This document shows positions 39,631 through 47,162 of a DNA stretch of 47,162 bases, piece after piece (the first letter of the stretch is position 1; the number at the start of each line of letters is the position of its first letter). Below the pieces are notes generated by a model. That model was not told the origin of the DNA, made no database searches, and saw only the letters and a list, made by a program, of their open reading frames with translations. A program made the position numbers and the translations under genes. The stretch comes from Gammaproteobacteria bacterium (GTDB lineage: Bacteria > Pseudomonadota > Gammaproteobacteria > PIVX01), in contig PIVX01000004.1 of the NCBI GenBank assembly GCA_003353785.1, forward strand, positions 1 to 47,162, written 5' to 3'.

Positions 39631-42375
39631 TTATTGATTTTCTGAGATATTTTCGGTTTTAGGCAAAGGATAAGTATTGTTTTTAAGTAAATAATCTTCA
39701 AAACTTTTTTCATTCAAAGGTTTACTAAAGAAGTATCCTTGTATTTCATTACAGTTATTTTCCATAAGCCATTGTAATTCTTGTTTATTCTCTACTCCTT
39801 CAGCAACTGTCTTGATATTTAAGTTATCAGCTAAAGTTAATATTGCTGAAACAATAGCTTTATTGATTTGTTCTTTGTGGATGTTTTTTATGAAAGATTT
39901 ATCGATTTTTAGTATATCAATAGAGAAATCTTTTAAATAGCTTAAAGAGGAATATCCTGTACCAAAATCGTCTATAGCTATTATTATTCCCATATCTTGT
40001 AATTTTTGCAGAGATGTTATGGTATGAATATTATTTTGCATTAAAATATTTTCAGTAAGTTCTAATTCTAGAAATGTTGGTGATAATTTACAATTTAGCA
40101 GAATATCACTTATTCTAGTAATAAGGGCTGTATTTTGAAATTGTTTAGCTGATAAATTAACGGAGAGCCTAATTGGTATTCCCATATCATGCCATTTTTT
40201 TGCTGTAGAGCATGCATTTTGTAGAATCCATTCCCCAACTGTTTGAATAAGACCATTGTTTTCAGCTATAGGTATAAAATCTTCTGGTGAGATGTAAGAA
40301 TTGTTTTTCTGCCAGCGAATTAGAGCTTCTGCTCCAACTATTTTATTTGTTTTTACATTTATTCTTGGTTGGAAGTGTAGTTCAAATTCGCTGTTGGCAA
40401 TAGCTTTATTTAGATTATTTTCTAATAGGAATAGCTCTTTTGCATCATTACTAATATCAGTAGAATAGAATTGATAATTACCACTTTTCTGAGCTTTAGC
40501 GTAATATAGTGCGGCATCAGCTGCTTTAAGTAGATCTGTTGTATTATCGGCATCTTCAGGATATATGGATATTCCGATACTACTATTTAATACTACTCTA
40601 TTTCCTGATAGAGAGTAGGGTTTAGCTATCTCATACTGAATTTTCTCAGCAACAGCTGATATTTGACTAAATAGAGAAGTAGTTTTAGCATTTGGTAGAA
40701 TTACTATGAATTCATCACCTCCGAATCTAGATACGGTATCATCACTTCTTAAACAGTTTTTTATTCTATTGGCTGTTGCTCTTAGATATTCATCTCCAGC
40801 AGCATGTCCAAGTGAATCATTCAAAGATTTAAATTTATCCAGATCAATAAATAATACTGCCAAAGCATGATTTGTTTTCTTAGACATACTTATAGCCTTT
40901 TCAAGTCTTTCTTCAAATAAAAGTCTATTTGGCAGATCTGTTAATGAATCAAAATGAGCTTGATAGTAAAGTTTGTCTTCTTTAGCGGCATTTGCGATAG
41001 CAACAGCAAATCTATTGGCTAATTCTCTGGATTGTGTTAATGCTCGTTTTGTATAGGAAGGTACTTCTTTAAAATCTAAGGTAATTAATGCAGTTATTTT
41101 TTCATCAAGAAATACAGGGATTATCAGAGTAAATACGGCATTATTAGTATGTGTTAGGTATCTAAAATTATTATTTTGTAGAGTATCTACTAAAAGATGA
41201 TGTGGATGTTTAAATATTACATTGATCTCTTCTTTATTTAAGCTAAAAGAAGTTTCTGTATTACTATTTTCGTGAGTTTTAAAAAGATGAGATTTTATGT
41301 TAATTTGCTTGATGCTTTTAATATGAATATCAACATGTTTAGCATGCATTAGTTTCTTTAGTCTGTTTTTTAAAGTATTCATTATAGAATTCAGATCAAG
41401 GCTTGATAAAATAATTTTATCAATTTTTGCCATTGTGGAGAGGCTATCATATTGAGTATCTAATTCATCACTAAAAAAATCCAGAGTATTTACTATTGTT
41501 TCTAATTCATTATCAGATGTATTTTTTGGAGATAAATTAAGATATTTTTGAATATGTTTCTTAGCTTTGATTATGGGCGTTGTAATGGATATGATCAATC
41601 GACGGGCAATAAAAGAGAGTAATATTATTGCTAATATCAAAGTTATTGCGATCAATAAGATAAATTGTAAGTTATGCATGAATATTACACTATGATCTGC
41701 CCAAGATACCACTTTGAGACTTGGTAAAGATAATGAAGGAGTATTAAATGTATGCCATGTCGCTGTAAGATAATCACCGTTGTTAGGTAAATCATGGAAA
41801 CTTTCATTATCAAAATTGTTAAGGCATTTAATATTTTGGTTTTCATGGGTAACGCATAGAACAGCTTGTTTAGAAAATTCAGCCTCTTGAATTTGCCATA
41901 AAAAATTGGGATTTATTTCTCCTATTACGAAATTATTTTGTTTATCTATGGGAGCAATAACAAAAATACTAGGGATTTTGTTAGTATTAATGATTGTTAA
42001 TTTCGGTTTTGTTATTTTATGAGAGATTTTGATATTTTTAACATCTTCTAGAATTGGGGAGTCCATAAGAGATTTGATAGAATTTGGTTTTTTAATAAAC
42101 ATATTATTAAATAATATGTTTAACTGAGGAGTTTCTGCAAAACTATTTTTTGCTAAACTGTTTGCAATAAAAGATATTTCGATACCGATGAATTCAAGTC
42201 TATCTTCTAGATCAAGGCCTAAATTCTTAACAGACATTTGTAACTTACTTGAAAAATTGTTGGCAGAATATTTGGCTAGAAAACCAATCGAGGATATCAA
42301 TAGGAAGACAATAGGAATAACAGATGAGAGGATTACTAATTTTGTTAAATTCCTTTTTAGAATACTATTTTTCAT
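39631..42375 (-). CDS. Membrane-bound GGDEF-EAL cyclic-di-GMP enzyme
   Basis: Sensor-regulated enzyme of c-di-GMP metabolism, 914 residues. There is a transmembrane helix at ~12-33, a periplasmic sensor part to ~235, and a second helix (FILLIAITLILAIILLSFIA) followed by a HAMP-like segment. A GAF-like domain follows (~310-460). The GGDEF domain has intact RFGGDEF near 552 and an RSDD inhibitory site five residues before it. The EAL domain has EAL near 683, NLSAKQF, ELTENIL, DDFGTGYSS, KIDKSFI, AEGVE and QGYFFSKPL. Every catalytic motif I can check is intact, so both synthesis and hydrolysis are possible. AGGAA precedes the ATG. Single gene; what it regulates is not shown. Confidence 0.93.
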   Translation of the reverse strand: MKNSILKRNLTKLVILSSVIPIVFLLISSIGFLAKYSANNFSSKLQMSVKNLGLDLEDRLEFIGIEISFIANSLAKNSFAETPQLNILFNNMFIKKPNSIKSLMDSPILEDVKNIKISHKITKPKLTIINTNKIPSIFVIAPIDKQNNFVIGEINPNFLWQIQEAEFSKQAVLCVTHENQNIKCLNNFDNESFHDLPNNGDYLTATWHTFNTPSLSLPSLKVVSWADHSVIFMHNLQFILLIAITLILAIILLSFIARRLIISITTPIIKAKKHIQKYLNLSPKNTSDNELETIVNTLDFFSDELDTQYDSLSTMAKIDKIILSSLDLNSIMNTLKNRLKKLMHAKHVDIHIKSIKQINIKSHLFKTHENSNTETSFSLNKEEINVIFKHPHHLLVDTLQNNNFRYLTHTNNAVFTLIIPVFLDEKITALITLDFKEVPSYTKRALTQSRELANRFAVAIANAAKEDKLYYQAHFDSLTDLPNRLLFEERLEKAISMSKKTNHALAVLFIDLDKFKSLNDSLGHAAGDEYLRATANRIKNCLRSDDTVSRFGGDEFIVILPNAKTTSLFSQISAVAEKIQYEIAKPYSLSGNRVVLNSSIGISIYPEDADNTTDLLKAADAALYYAKAQKSGNYQFYSTDISNDAKELFLLENNLNKAIANSEFELHFQPRINVKTNKIVGAEALIRWQKNNSYISPEDFIPIAENNGLIQTVGEWILQNACSTAKKWHDMGIPIRLSVNLSAKQFQNTALITRISDILLNCKLSPTFLELELTENILMQNNIHTITSLQKLQDMGIIIAIDDFGTGYSSLSYLKDFSIDILKIDKSFIKNIHKEQINKAIVSAILTLADNLNIKTVAEGVENKQELQWLMENNCNEIQGYFFSKPLNEKSFEDYLLKNNTYPLPKTENISENQ

Positions 42376-42491
42376 TTCCTTATGACCATATTCTCATGAA
42401 TATGTTTTTATTATAAACTAATACATGAAATATTCTTGTATAAAATAACAGGTTTTATGAATAAAATTGGCTACTAAAAACATAATAATAT

Positions 42492-43037
42492 TTAATTCTT
42501 CTTAGATTCAATATGTTGATAACGTTCTAAGCTTATAATAATTTCTTGTTTTGCATCACTGGAACTTGCCCAGCCGTCAACTTTTACCCACTTGCTTTTT
42601 TCAAGATCTTTATAGTGCTCAAAAAAGTGACTAATAGTGTCTAAGGTTTCTTGTTCAACCTGATCAAATTCTTTAATTTTGCGATACAAAGTAGATAATT
42701 TATCATTAGGAACAGCCATAATTTTTGCATCTATGCCTGATTCATCAGTCATTTTTAACATACCAATAGGACGGCAATTGACTACTGCTCCGGGTATTAG
42801 AGGAACTGGTGATAGTACTAGTACATCCACAGGATCATCATCTTCTGAAAGTGTATGAGGTACATATCCATAATTTGTGGGATAATACATAGAAGTTGAC
42901 ATAAACCTGTCTACAAAAAATGCTCCTGATTCTTTATCTACTTCATATTTTACTGCAGCACTATGCCATGGGATTTCGATTACGACATTAATATCCTGAG
43001 GCGGATTATTTCCGGCAGGTACTTTATCAAAAAACAT
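42492..43037 (-). CDS. ppa: Inorganic pyrophosphatase
   Basis: Soluble family I pyrophosphatase hydrolysing PPi from biosynthesis. The metal-binding triad is in [50 protein letters not shown] and the C-terminal [14 protein letters not shown] are family motifs. 181 residues. AGGA lies about seven bases before the ATG. Confidence 0.97.
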   Translation of the reverse strand: MFFDKVPAGNNPPQDINVVIEIPWHSAAVKYEVDKESGAFFVDRFMSTSMYYPTNYGYVPHTLSEDDDPVDVLVLSPVPLIPGAVVNCRPIGMLKMTDESGIDAKIMAVPNDKLSTLYRKIKEFDQVEQETLDTISHFFEHYKDLEKSKWVKVDGWASSSDAKQEIIISLERYQHIESKKN

Positions 43038-43426
43038 ATAATATTCCTAAAAAGTTCTAAATTTCTACAATATTATCTCTCTGCTTAAGTTAAATCAACT
43101 ATATTTGTGCCATATTTTTGTTGTTTAATATATCTACAGTAGTTGATATTATGTTATTAAAGGTTCGATAAAATTCTGATATTGGTAATTAGTATAAGAT
43201 GGAGTGCGAATTTTAACAATAATAATGATCTATCATAAGGTTTTAGCAAAAAACTGAACATGATATCAAATCAGATGAAAAGTAGCTCTTGAGGATATAT
43301 GAGAAATAACTGAACATTTAGCCAGATAATCATAGTTTGTTACTAGATCTAATTCACTTTTATAAATATTGGTGAGGATGTTATAAAATGATAGTATATT
43401 AATTAGTTTAATTAATGGATTGATGC
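43038..43426. other. 389-bp intergenic region between divergent ppa and the HIT gene
   Basis: No open frame of note. The 10-mer AACTGAACAT occurs at 43252-43261 and again at 43308-43317. I see no convincing small RNA or hairpin terminator. The right end holds the HIT-gene promoter candidate. Confidence 0.5.
43369..43397 (+). promoter_or_regulatory. Candidate promoter for the HIT-family gene
   Basis: TTGGTG (43369-43374), 17-bp spacer, TAGTAT (43392-43397). A start near 43404 would leave a leader of about 23 bases before the ATG at 43427. Confidence 0.4.
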
Positions 43427-43768
43427 ATGGAATGTTTGTTTTGTAAAATAATTAATAATGAGTTAGATGCTAAAATTGCTTATCAGGATGATAAACTTAT
43501 TGGTATTTATGATGTTAATCCGAAAGCTCCTATTCATATTCTTCTTATCCCCAAAAAACATATCCCAACAATTAATGATATCTCGTCTGATGATATTGCT
43601 CTTATAGGGGAATTAGTATTTAAAGCTAAGCAGTTAGCTCATGAAGAAAATATTGATGATTCTGGTTATAGGTTGGTTTGGAATGTTAATAGTGGAGCAG
43701 GGCAGCAAGTGTTCCATATTCATCTACATCTTTTAGGTGGCAGAAATATGAGTTGGCCTCCTGGGTAA
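43427..43768 (+). CDS. HIT-family nucleotide-binding hydrolase (HinT-like)
   Basis: Histidine-triad purine nucleoside phosphoramidase of the HinT branch. The active-site triad is in VFHIHLHLLGGR. The N-terminus CLFCKIINNEL and the middle IHILLIPKKHI are typical. 113 residues, standard length. It converges on mutM with only 15 bases between the two stops. Confidence 0.95.
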   Translation: MECLFCKIINNELDAKIAYQDDKLIGIYDVNPKAPIHILLIPKKHIPTINDISSDDIALIGELVFKAKQLAHEENIDDSGYRLVWNVNSGAGQQVFHIHLHLLGGRNMSWPPG

Positions 43769-43783
43769 GTGATAGTAATTTAA

Positions 43784-44599
43784 TTAAATTTGGCAGTTTG
43801 GACAATATGTTGTAGTTCTTTGTGCTAAAACAATTTTATTGATGTTAGCGTTACAGAGATAACAATTTTCACCTTTCTTCCCATAGATTTGCAGTTTTTG
43901 TTTAAAGTAGCCTGGTTTGCCGTCAGGGGAATAAAAATCTTTTAGGGTAGTTCCTCCAGCATTAATAGATTTTTTTAGTATTTTTTTTATTTCTTTCACG
44001 AGTAAGCTAACTTCATTCTCTTGCAGAGTATTAGATTTCCTGTGTGGCAGAATCTTTGCAGTAAACAAGCTTTCGGTAGCATAAATATTACCTACACCCA
44101 CAACTACAGTATTATCCATAATAAGATTTTTAATTGGTCTACTAGATGCTAAACATTTAGTAAATAAATATTTAGTATTAAAAGATTGTGTTAGCGGTTC
44201 AGGGCCTAGTTTTGATAAAAGAGGGTGAAGTTCTGTAGGTTCTGTTGTCCATAAGATAAAACCGAATTTACGTGGGTCATTATATCTAACAGTAATTTTA
44301 GATTTTAATTTAATTTCAAAATGATCATGTTTTATTAGTGGAGTTTCCCACGGCAAGTATTTTAAGCAGCCTGTCATACCAAGATGAATTATTAGAGTTC
44401 CCTGCTTTGTTTCTAATAATAAATATTTCCCTCTTCTTTTTATGTTAGTGAATGTATCATTTGGTAAGGTTTGCGTAATAATTCTATCAATAGGCCAACG
44501 TAGTTGCTTTTGGTGAATGATAACATTTTGAATTATTTGATTTTTGATGATGGGGGCAATAGCATTTTTTGTGGTTTCAACTTCAGGTAGCTCAGGCAT
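43784..44599 (-). CDS. mutM: Formamidopyrimidine-DNA glycosylase
   Basis: Base-excision repair enzyme removing 8-oxoguanine and other oxidised purines. The catalytic start MPELPEVETTKNAI carries Pro2 and Glu3. The conserved RRGKYLLLE (Lys), the helix-two-turn-helix VGVGNIYATESLF and NAGGTTLKDF are present. The C-terminal zinc finger has four cysteines (CYLCN ... CPNC). 271 residues. The ATG overlaps the end of the upstream small membrane gene by eight bases. Confidence 0.97.
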   Translation of the reverse strand: MPELPEVETTKNAIAPIIKNQIIQNVIIHQKQLRWPIDRIITQTLPNDTFTNIKRRGKYLLLETKQGTLIIHLGMTGCLKYLPWETPLIKHDHFEIKLKSKITVRYNDPRKFGFILWTTEPTELHPLLSKLGPEPLTQSFNTKYLFTKCLASSRPIKNLIMDNTVVVGVGNIYATESLFTAKILPHRKSNTLQENEVSLLVKEIKKILKKSINAGGTTLKDFYSPDGKPGYFKQKLQIYGKKGENCYLCNANINKIVLAQRTTTYCPNCQI

Positions 44600-44876
44600 T
44601 TGTTGTGTTATTCCCAGTTAAATAGTTATATCTTTTGCAGATTATCTTTTTTCCTAGTTTGTAAAAAAGATATATAAATGAAATTGTTAAAATAATGGGG
44701 GAACCTAATAATAAAGTCATAAATACTAGACTCCATATACTTACTAGAAAGAAACTACACCAGATTAATACCATACTAAAATAACTATAGGCAAACAGGA
44801 TAAGTACTGATAAAGAGATAATCCCCAAAAGAAGTTTAATAACCATACTCATGTTATTATTCTCTGTCATGTTCAA
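44592..44876 (-). CDS. Small membrane protein of unknown function (94 aa)
   Basis: Family not recognised. Two or three hydrophobic segments span residues ~12-75 (VIKLLLGIISLSVLILFAYS; WCSFFLVSIWSLVFMTLLLG; IILTISFIYLFYKLG). A basic stretch follows (KKIICKRYNYL). It overlaps the preceding membrane gene by 20 bases and mutM by eight, so the three are probably one transcript. Confidence 0.6.
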   Translation of the reverse strand: MNMTENNNMSMVIKLLLGIISLSVLILFAYSYFSMVLIWCSFFLVSIWSLVFMTLLLGSPIILTISFIYLFYKLGKKIICKRYNYLTGNNTTNA

Positions 44877-45084
44877 TAGTTATTGGTTTATGACGTGGGC
44901 ATTTGTTTCTGAATAAATGATTTTTTAGAGATATAAAACAATAGGCAATCATCCCAATAAATATTCCCCACATAGCAATAAAAAATAATACGTAACCTAC
45001 ATATATAGTAAGTACGAACAATACCCCGCTTAAAATACATTTAGTAACAGGATGCATAGATTTATTATTGATAACGAGTCGCAT
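44857..45084 (-). CDS. Small membrane protein of unknown function (75 aa)
   Basis: Family not recognised. Two hydrophobic segments occupy residues ~15-52 (CILSGVLFVLTIYVGYVLFF; AMWGIFIGMIAYCFISL), flanked by basic residues, with a charged tail. First of the tightly overlapping set ending in mutM. The upstream 148 bp to lptB show no gene. Confidence 0.55.
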   Translation of the reverse strand: MRLVINNKSMHPVTKCILSGVLFVLTIYVGYVLFFIAMWGIFIGMIAYCFISLKNHLFRNKCPRHKPITIEHDRE

Positions 45085-45232
45085 AGTTTGATTATCATAT
45101 TAAACTCTTATTATAGCATATTACAGAGAAGCAATAAACTAATTAACTTATTGTAACTAAATACATTTTTTAGTTTGGGAGAATAATAATACTAGATAAA
45201 TTATTTTTTAGTGAATATACAAGGAAAATTTA

Positions 45233-45958
45233 CTATATACTGAAATCATCTCCTAAATATGATTCTTGTACTTTGGGATCAGCTAGAATTTCTTTAGGGG
45301 TTCCTTCAGAAATTATTTCTCCAAAATGTACTATATAAGATCTATCACAAATATCTAAAGTTTCTCTTACATTATGATCTGTTATTAATACGCCAATGTT
45401 TTGTTCTTTGAGATTTATAATGATTTTTTTTGTATCTATAATTGATAAAGGGTCAATTCCTGCAAATGGTTCATCAAGCAATATAAATCGTGGTTCTACG
45501 GCAAGGGCTCTAGCTATTTCTACTCTTCTTCTTTCCCCACCTGAAAGACTGATTCCTTTTTGATCTTTAATATGAACAATATTCAGATCTTCCATTAATT
45601 TTTGTAATACATTTTTTCTTGACGCGCGATTTAAGTCTTTACGTATTTGTAGAATTGCCATAATGTTTTCATGAACTGATAATTTTCTAAATATAGAAGC
45701 TTCCTGAGGTAAGTAGCTTATTCCAAATTTTGCTCTTTCATGAATTCCTGCATTAGTTATTTCTTTGTCATTAAAGTATATTTTACCCTGATCTGGGCGC
45801 ACTAATCCTACAACCATATAGAAACTTGTAGTTTTGCCTGCTCCGTTTGGTCCAAGTAAGCTAACAATTTCACCACTTTGAATATAATAAGAAAGGTTAT
45901 TGACAGCTGCCTTACCTTTAAACTTCTTAGTAATATTTGCTACTTTTAAGATATCCAT
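45233..45958 (-). CDS. lptB: Lipopolysaccharide export ATPase LptB
   Basis: Cytosolic ATPase of the LptB2FG extractor that drives LPS to the outer membrane. Walker A is GPNGAGKTT, the Q-loop lies in [16 protein letters not shown], the signature is LSGGERRR, Walker B is [13 protein letters not shown], and the switch His is in ITDHNVRET. 241 residues, equal to E. coli. It lies nine bases after lptA, the standard pairing. Confidence 0.98.
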   Translation of the reverse strand: MDILKVANITKKFKGKAAVNNLSYYIQSGEIVSLLGPNGAGKTTSFYMVVGLVRPDQGKIYFNDKEITNAGIHERAKFGISYLPQEASIFRKLSVHENIMAILQIRKDLNRASRKNVLQKLMEDLNIVHIKDQKGISLSGGERRRVEIARALAVEPRFILLDEPFAGIDPLSIIDTKKIIINLKEQNIGVLITDHNVRETLDICDRSYIVHFGEIISEGTPKEILADPKVQESYLGDDFSI

Positions 45959-45967
45959 TAGATAAGT

Positions 45968-47116
45968 CTAACTAACTTCAAATAACATAACAACTTTTTC
46001 GCCTTGCTTGCTATTAGAAAACATTTTCTTTGTTTTTAAGTTATATCTAACTTTTTCTGAGATGTGAGTTCCTTGTGCATTTTTAATGGTGACATCTCCT
46101 TTTAATATAACAATGTCTTCATTATATAAATATTCAATCAGATCTGCATAGGCATGGAATTCGGAATCTTTATCCTTAGGATTATTATCTTCCCAGTAAT
46201 GGGACTGTTTTTCTTCGGATCTGTAAGCAATGGATTTAATTAACTTATTATTATTGTCTAAATAAGAATTAATTTGTTTAGCAGTTAAATGGGATGCGCC
46301 ATTATGCATTATGACATTATCTTTATGAATTATTGTATTGTCTTCGAGAGGAAGATATTCTACAAAATCTGCATAGGCATGGAGAACAGGCTTATTAGGA
46401 TCTGAATTATTCCAGAAATGTGATTGATTTTTTCTAGAACTATAAGCAATAGATTTAACTAATTTATTATTATCATCAAAATATGAATTGACTCGATGTG
46501 CAGTTAGATGTGAACATCCATGCTCAATTTTAACATTGTCTTTGTGGATTATTAAGTTTTCTTCTAATGGCAAATACTCTATTAGATCTGCATATGCATG
46601 AAAATCAGGTTTGTCAGGATCTAAGCTATTCCAATAGTGCGGTTGCTGCTTAGTATCTCCAATGGCAAATGCTTTAGTTATCTTATTATTATCATCAAAA
46701 TATGAATTGACTTGATGCGCAGTTAGATGTGAACAACCATGCTCAATTTTAACATTATCTTTATGGATTATAAGCTTCTCATCTAATAGCAAATACTCTA
46801 TTAGATCTGCATATGCATGAAAGTCAGGTTTATCAGGATCTATGTTATTCCAATAATGTGATTGTTGTTTACTATTTCCAAAGGCTAGTGCTTTGGTTAT
46901 CTTATTATTATCATCAAAATATGAATTAACCTTATCTGCGAATAAGTGAGAATCTCCATAGTCAATTTTAACATTTTGCTCATGGATTATAAGCTGTTTA
47001 TCTTGATACAATTTAGCATGTCCAGATTGGATATAAAAAGGGGCATCTTGCTTATTACTATGAACAGCAGATATTAATGCTAATAAGGTTAGAGTACAAA
47101 ATATTCTAGCTAACAT
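45968..47116 (-). CDS. lptA: Enlarged LptA periplasmic LPS-transport protein with five OstA-like units
   Basis: Periplasmic bridge protein of LPS export. A signal peptide spans ~1-20 (MLARIFCTLTLLALISAVHS). The rest is five tandem OstA/beta-jellyroll units starting near residues 33, 100, 173, 246 and 321, each with HAYADLIEYL, IIHKDNVKIEHG and VNSYFDDNN type motifs. The last unit ends like E. coli LptA (VILKGDVTI ... GEKVVMLF). At 382 residues it is about twice the E. coli protein (185). The lptB neighbour and the C-terminus make the identity secure. AGAGGAG lies before the ATG. Confidence 0.9.
   Translation of the reverse strand: MLARIFCTLTLLALISAVHSNKQDAPFYIQSGHAKLYQDKQLIIHEQNVKIDYGDSHLFADKVNSYFDDNNKITKALAFGNSKQQSHYWNNIDPDKPDFHAYADLIEYLLLDEKLIIHKDNVKIEHGCSHLTAHQVNSYFDDNNKITKAFAIGDTKQQPHYWNSLDPDKPDFHAYADLIEYLPLEENLIIHKDNVKIEHGCSHLTAHRVNSYFDDNNKLVKSIAYSSRKNQSHFWNNSDPNKPVLHAYADFVEYLPLEDNTIIHKDNVIMHNGASHLTAKQINSYLDNNNKLIKSIAYRSEEKQSHYWEDNNPKDKDSEFHAYADLIEYLYNEDIVILKGDVTIKNAQGTHISEKVRYNLKTKKMFSNSKQGEKVVMLFEVS
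45971..47020 (-). repeat. Tandem 219-225 bp repeats in lptA
   Basis: The marker GCATATGCATG/GCATAGGCATG recurs at 46809, 46590, 46371 and 46146 (plus-strand positions), spacings 219, 219 and 225 bp, plus a diverged first unit. Units 2 and 3 are nearly identical over long stretches, which points to fairly recent duplication. Confidence 0.85.
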
Positions 47117-47162
47117 AATATACTCCTCTAGCGTTATTATCCATAGTAAATATTTTTTTATT

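Noticed and set aside
39631..42375. GGDEF-EAL protein as the LapD receptor for the adhesin system
   Set aside because: LapD proteins have degenerate catalytic motifs and no GAF domain; here all motifs are intact and the gene is far from the secretion locus.
45971..47020. Regular repeats in lptA, infB and the adhesin as CRISPR-like arrays
   Set aside because: All are in-frame coding repeats without unique spacers of constant size, and no cas genes are present.

Overview
This window is chromosomal DNA from an AT-rich gammaproteobacterium (about one third G+C by eye). The order tpiA-secG-tRNA-Leu-nuoA..N followed by initiator tRNA-rimP-nusA-infB-rbfA-truB-rpsO-pnp matches, as I recall them, the Legionellales (Legionella, Coxiella). 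The separate nuoC and nuoD genes and the type of LuxR regulator present fit the same group. A host-associated or protist-associated member is plausible, but the genus cannot be named from this sequence.

Layout. (1) 1-7331 is a LapA-type type I secretion locus. On the minus strand are the ABC transporter, the HlyD-like adaptor and the 5' part of a large Calx-beta-repeat surface protein that runs off the left edge. Divergently on the plus strand is a TolC-like outer-membrane channel with a SPOR domain fused at its C-terminus. (2) 7335-22802 is a tight housekeeping run: tpiA, secG, tRNA-Leu(GAG) and all fourteen subunits of respiratory complex I, mostly overlapping or a few bases apart. (3) 22803-30225 looks like an accessory insertion between nuoN and the initiator tRNA. 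It holds a 1296-residue protein of unknown family, a remnant of a DDE transposase, a frameshifted pseudogene of the large protein's N-terminal domain, a 336-residue relative of its C-terminal part (both on the opposite strand), and a LuxR-type regulator with a good promoter. (4) 30179-38659 is the metY-rimP-nusA-infB-rbfA-truB-rpsO-pnp translation/RNA block, with a clear stable-RNA promoter and a terminator after the tRNA. (5) 38886-47116 holds mainly minus-strand genes: folE, a membrane GGDEF-EAL protein with both active sites intact, ppa, mutM, two small membrane proteins, and lptB-lptA. A HIT-family gene lies on the plus strand.

Most interesting items. The undescribed protein family at 22967-29060 combines a conserved N-terminal domain with degenerate helical repeats, and has intact and decayed paralogues around a transposon remnant. 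LptA is enlarged to five tandem OstA-like units, about twice the usual length. The TolC-SPOR fusion serves a LapA-like adhesin. No CRISPR array, prophage or complete insertion sequence was seen.
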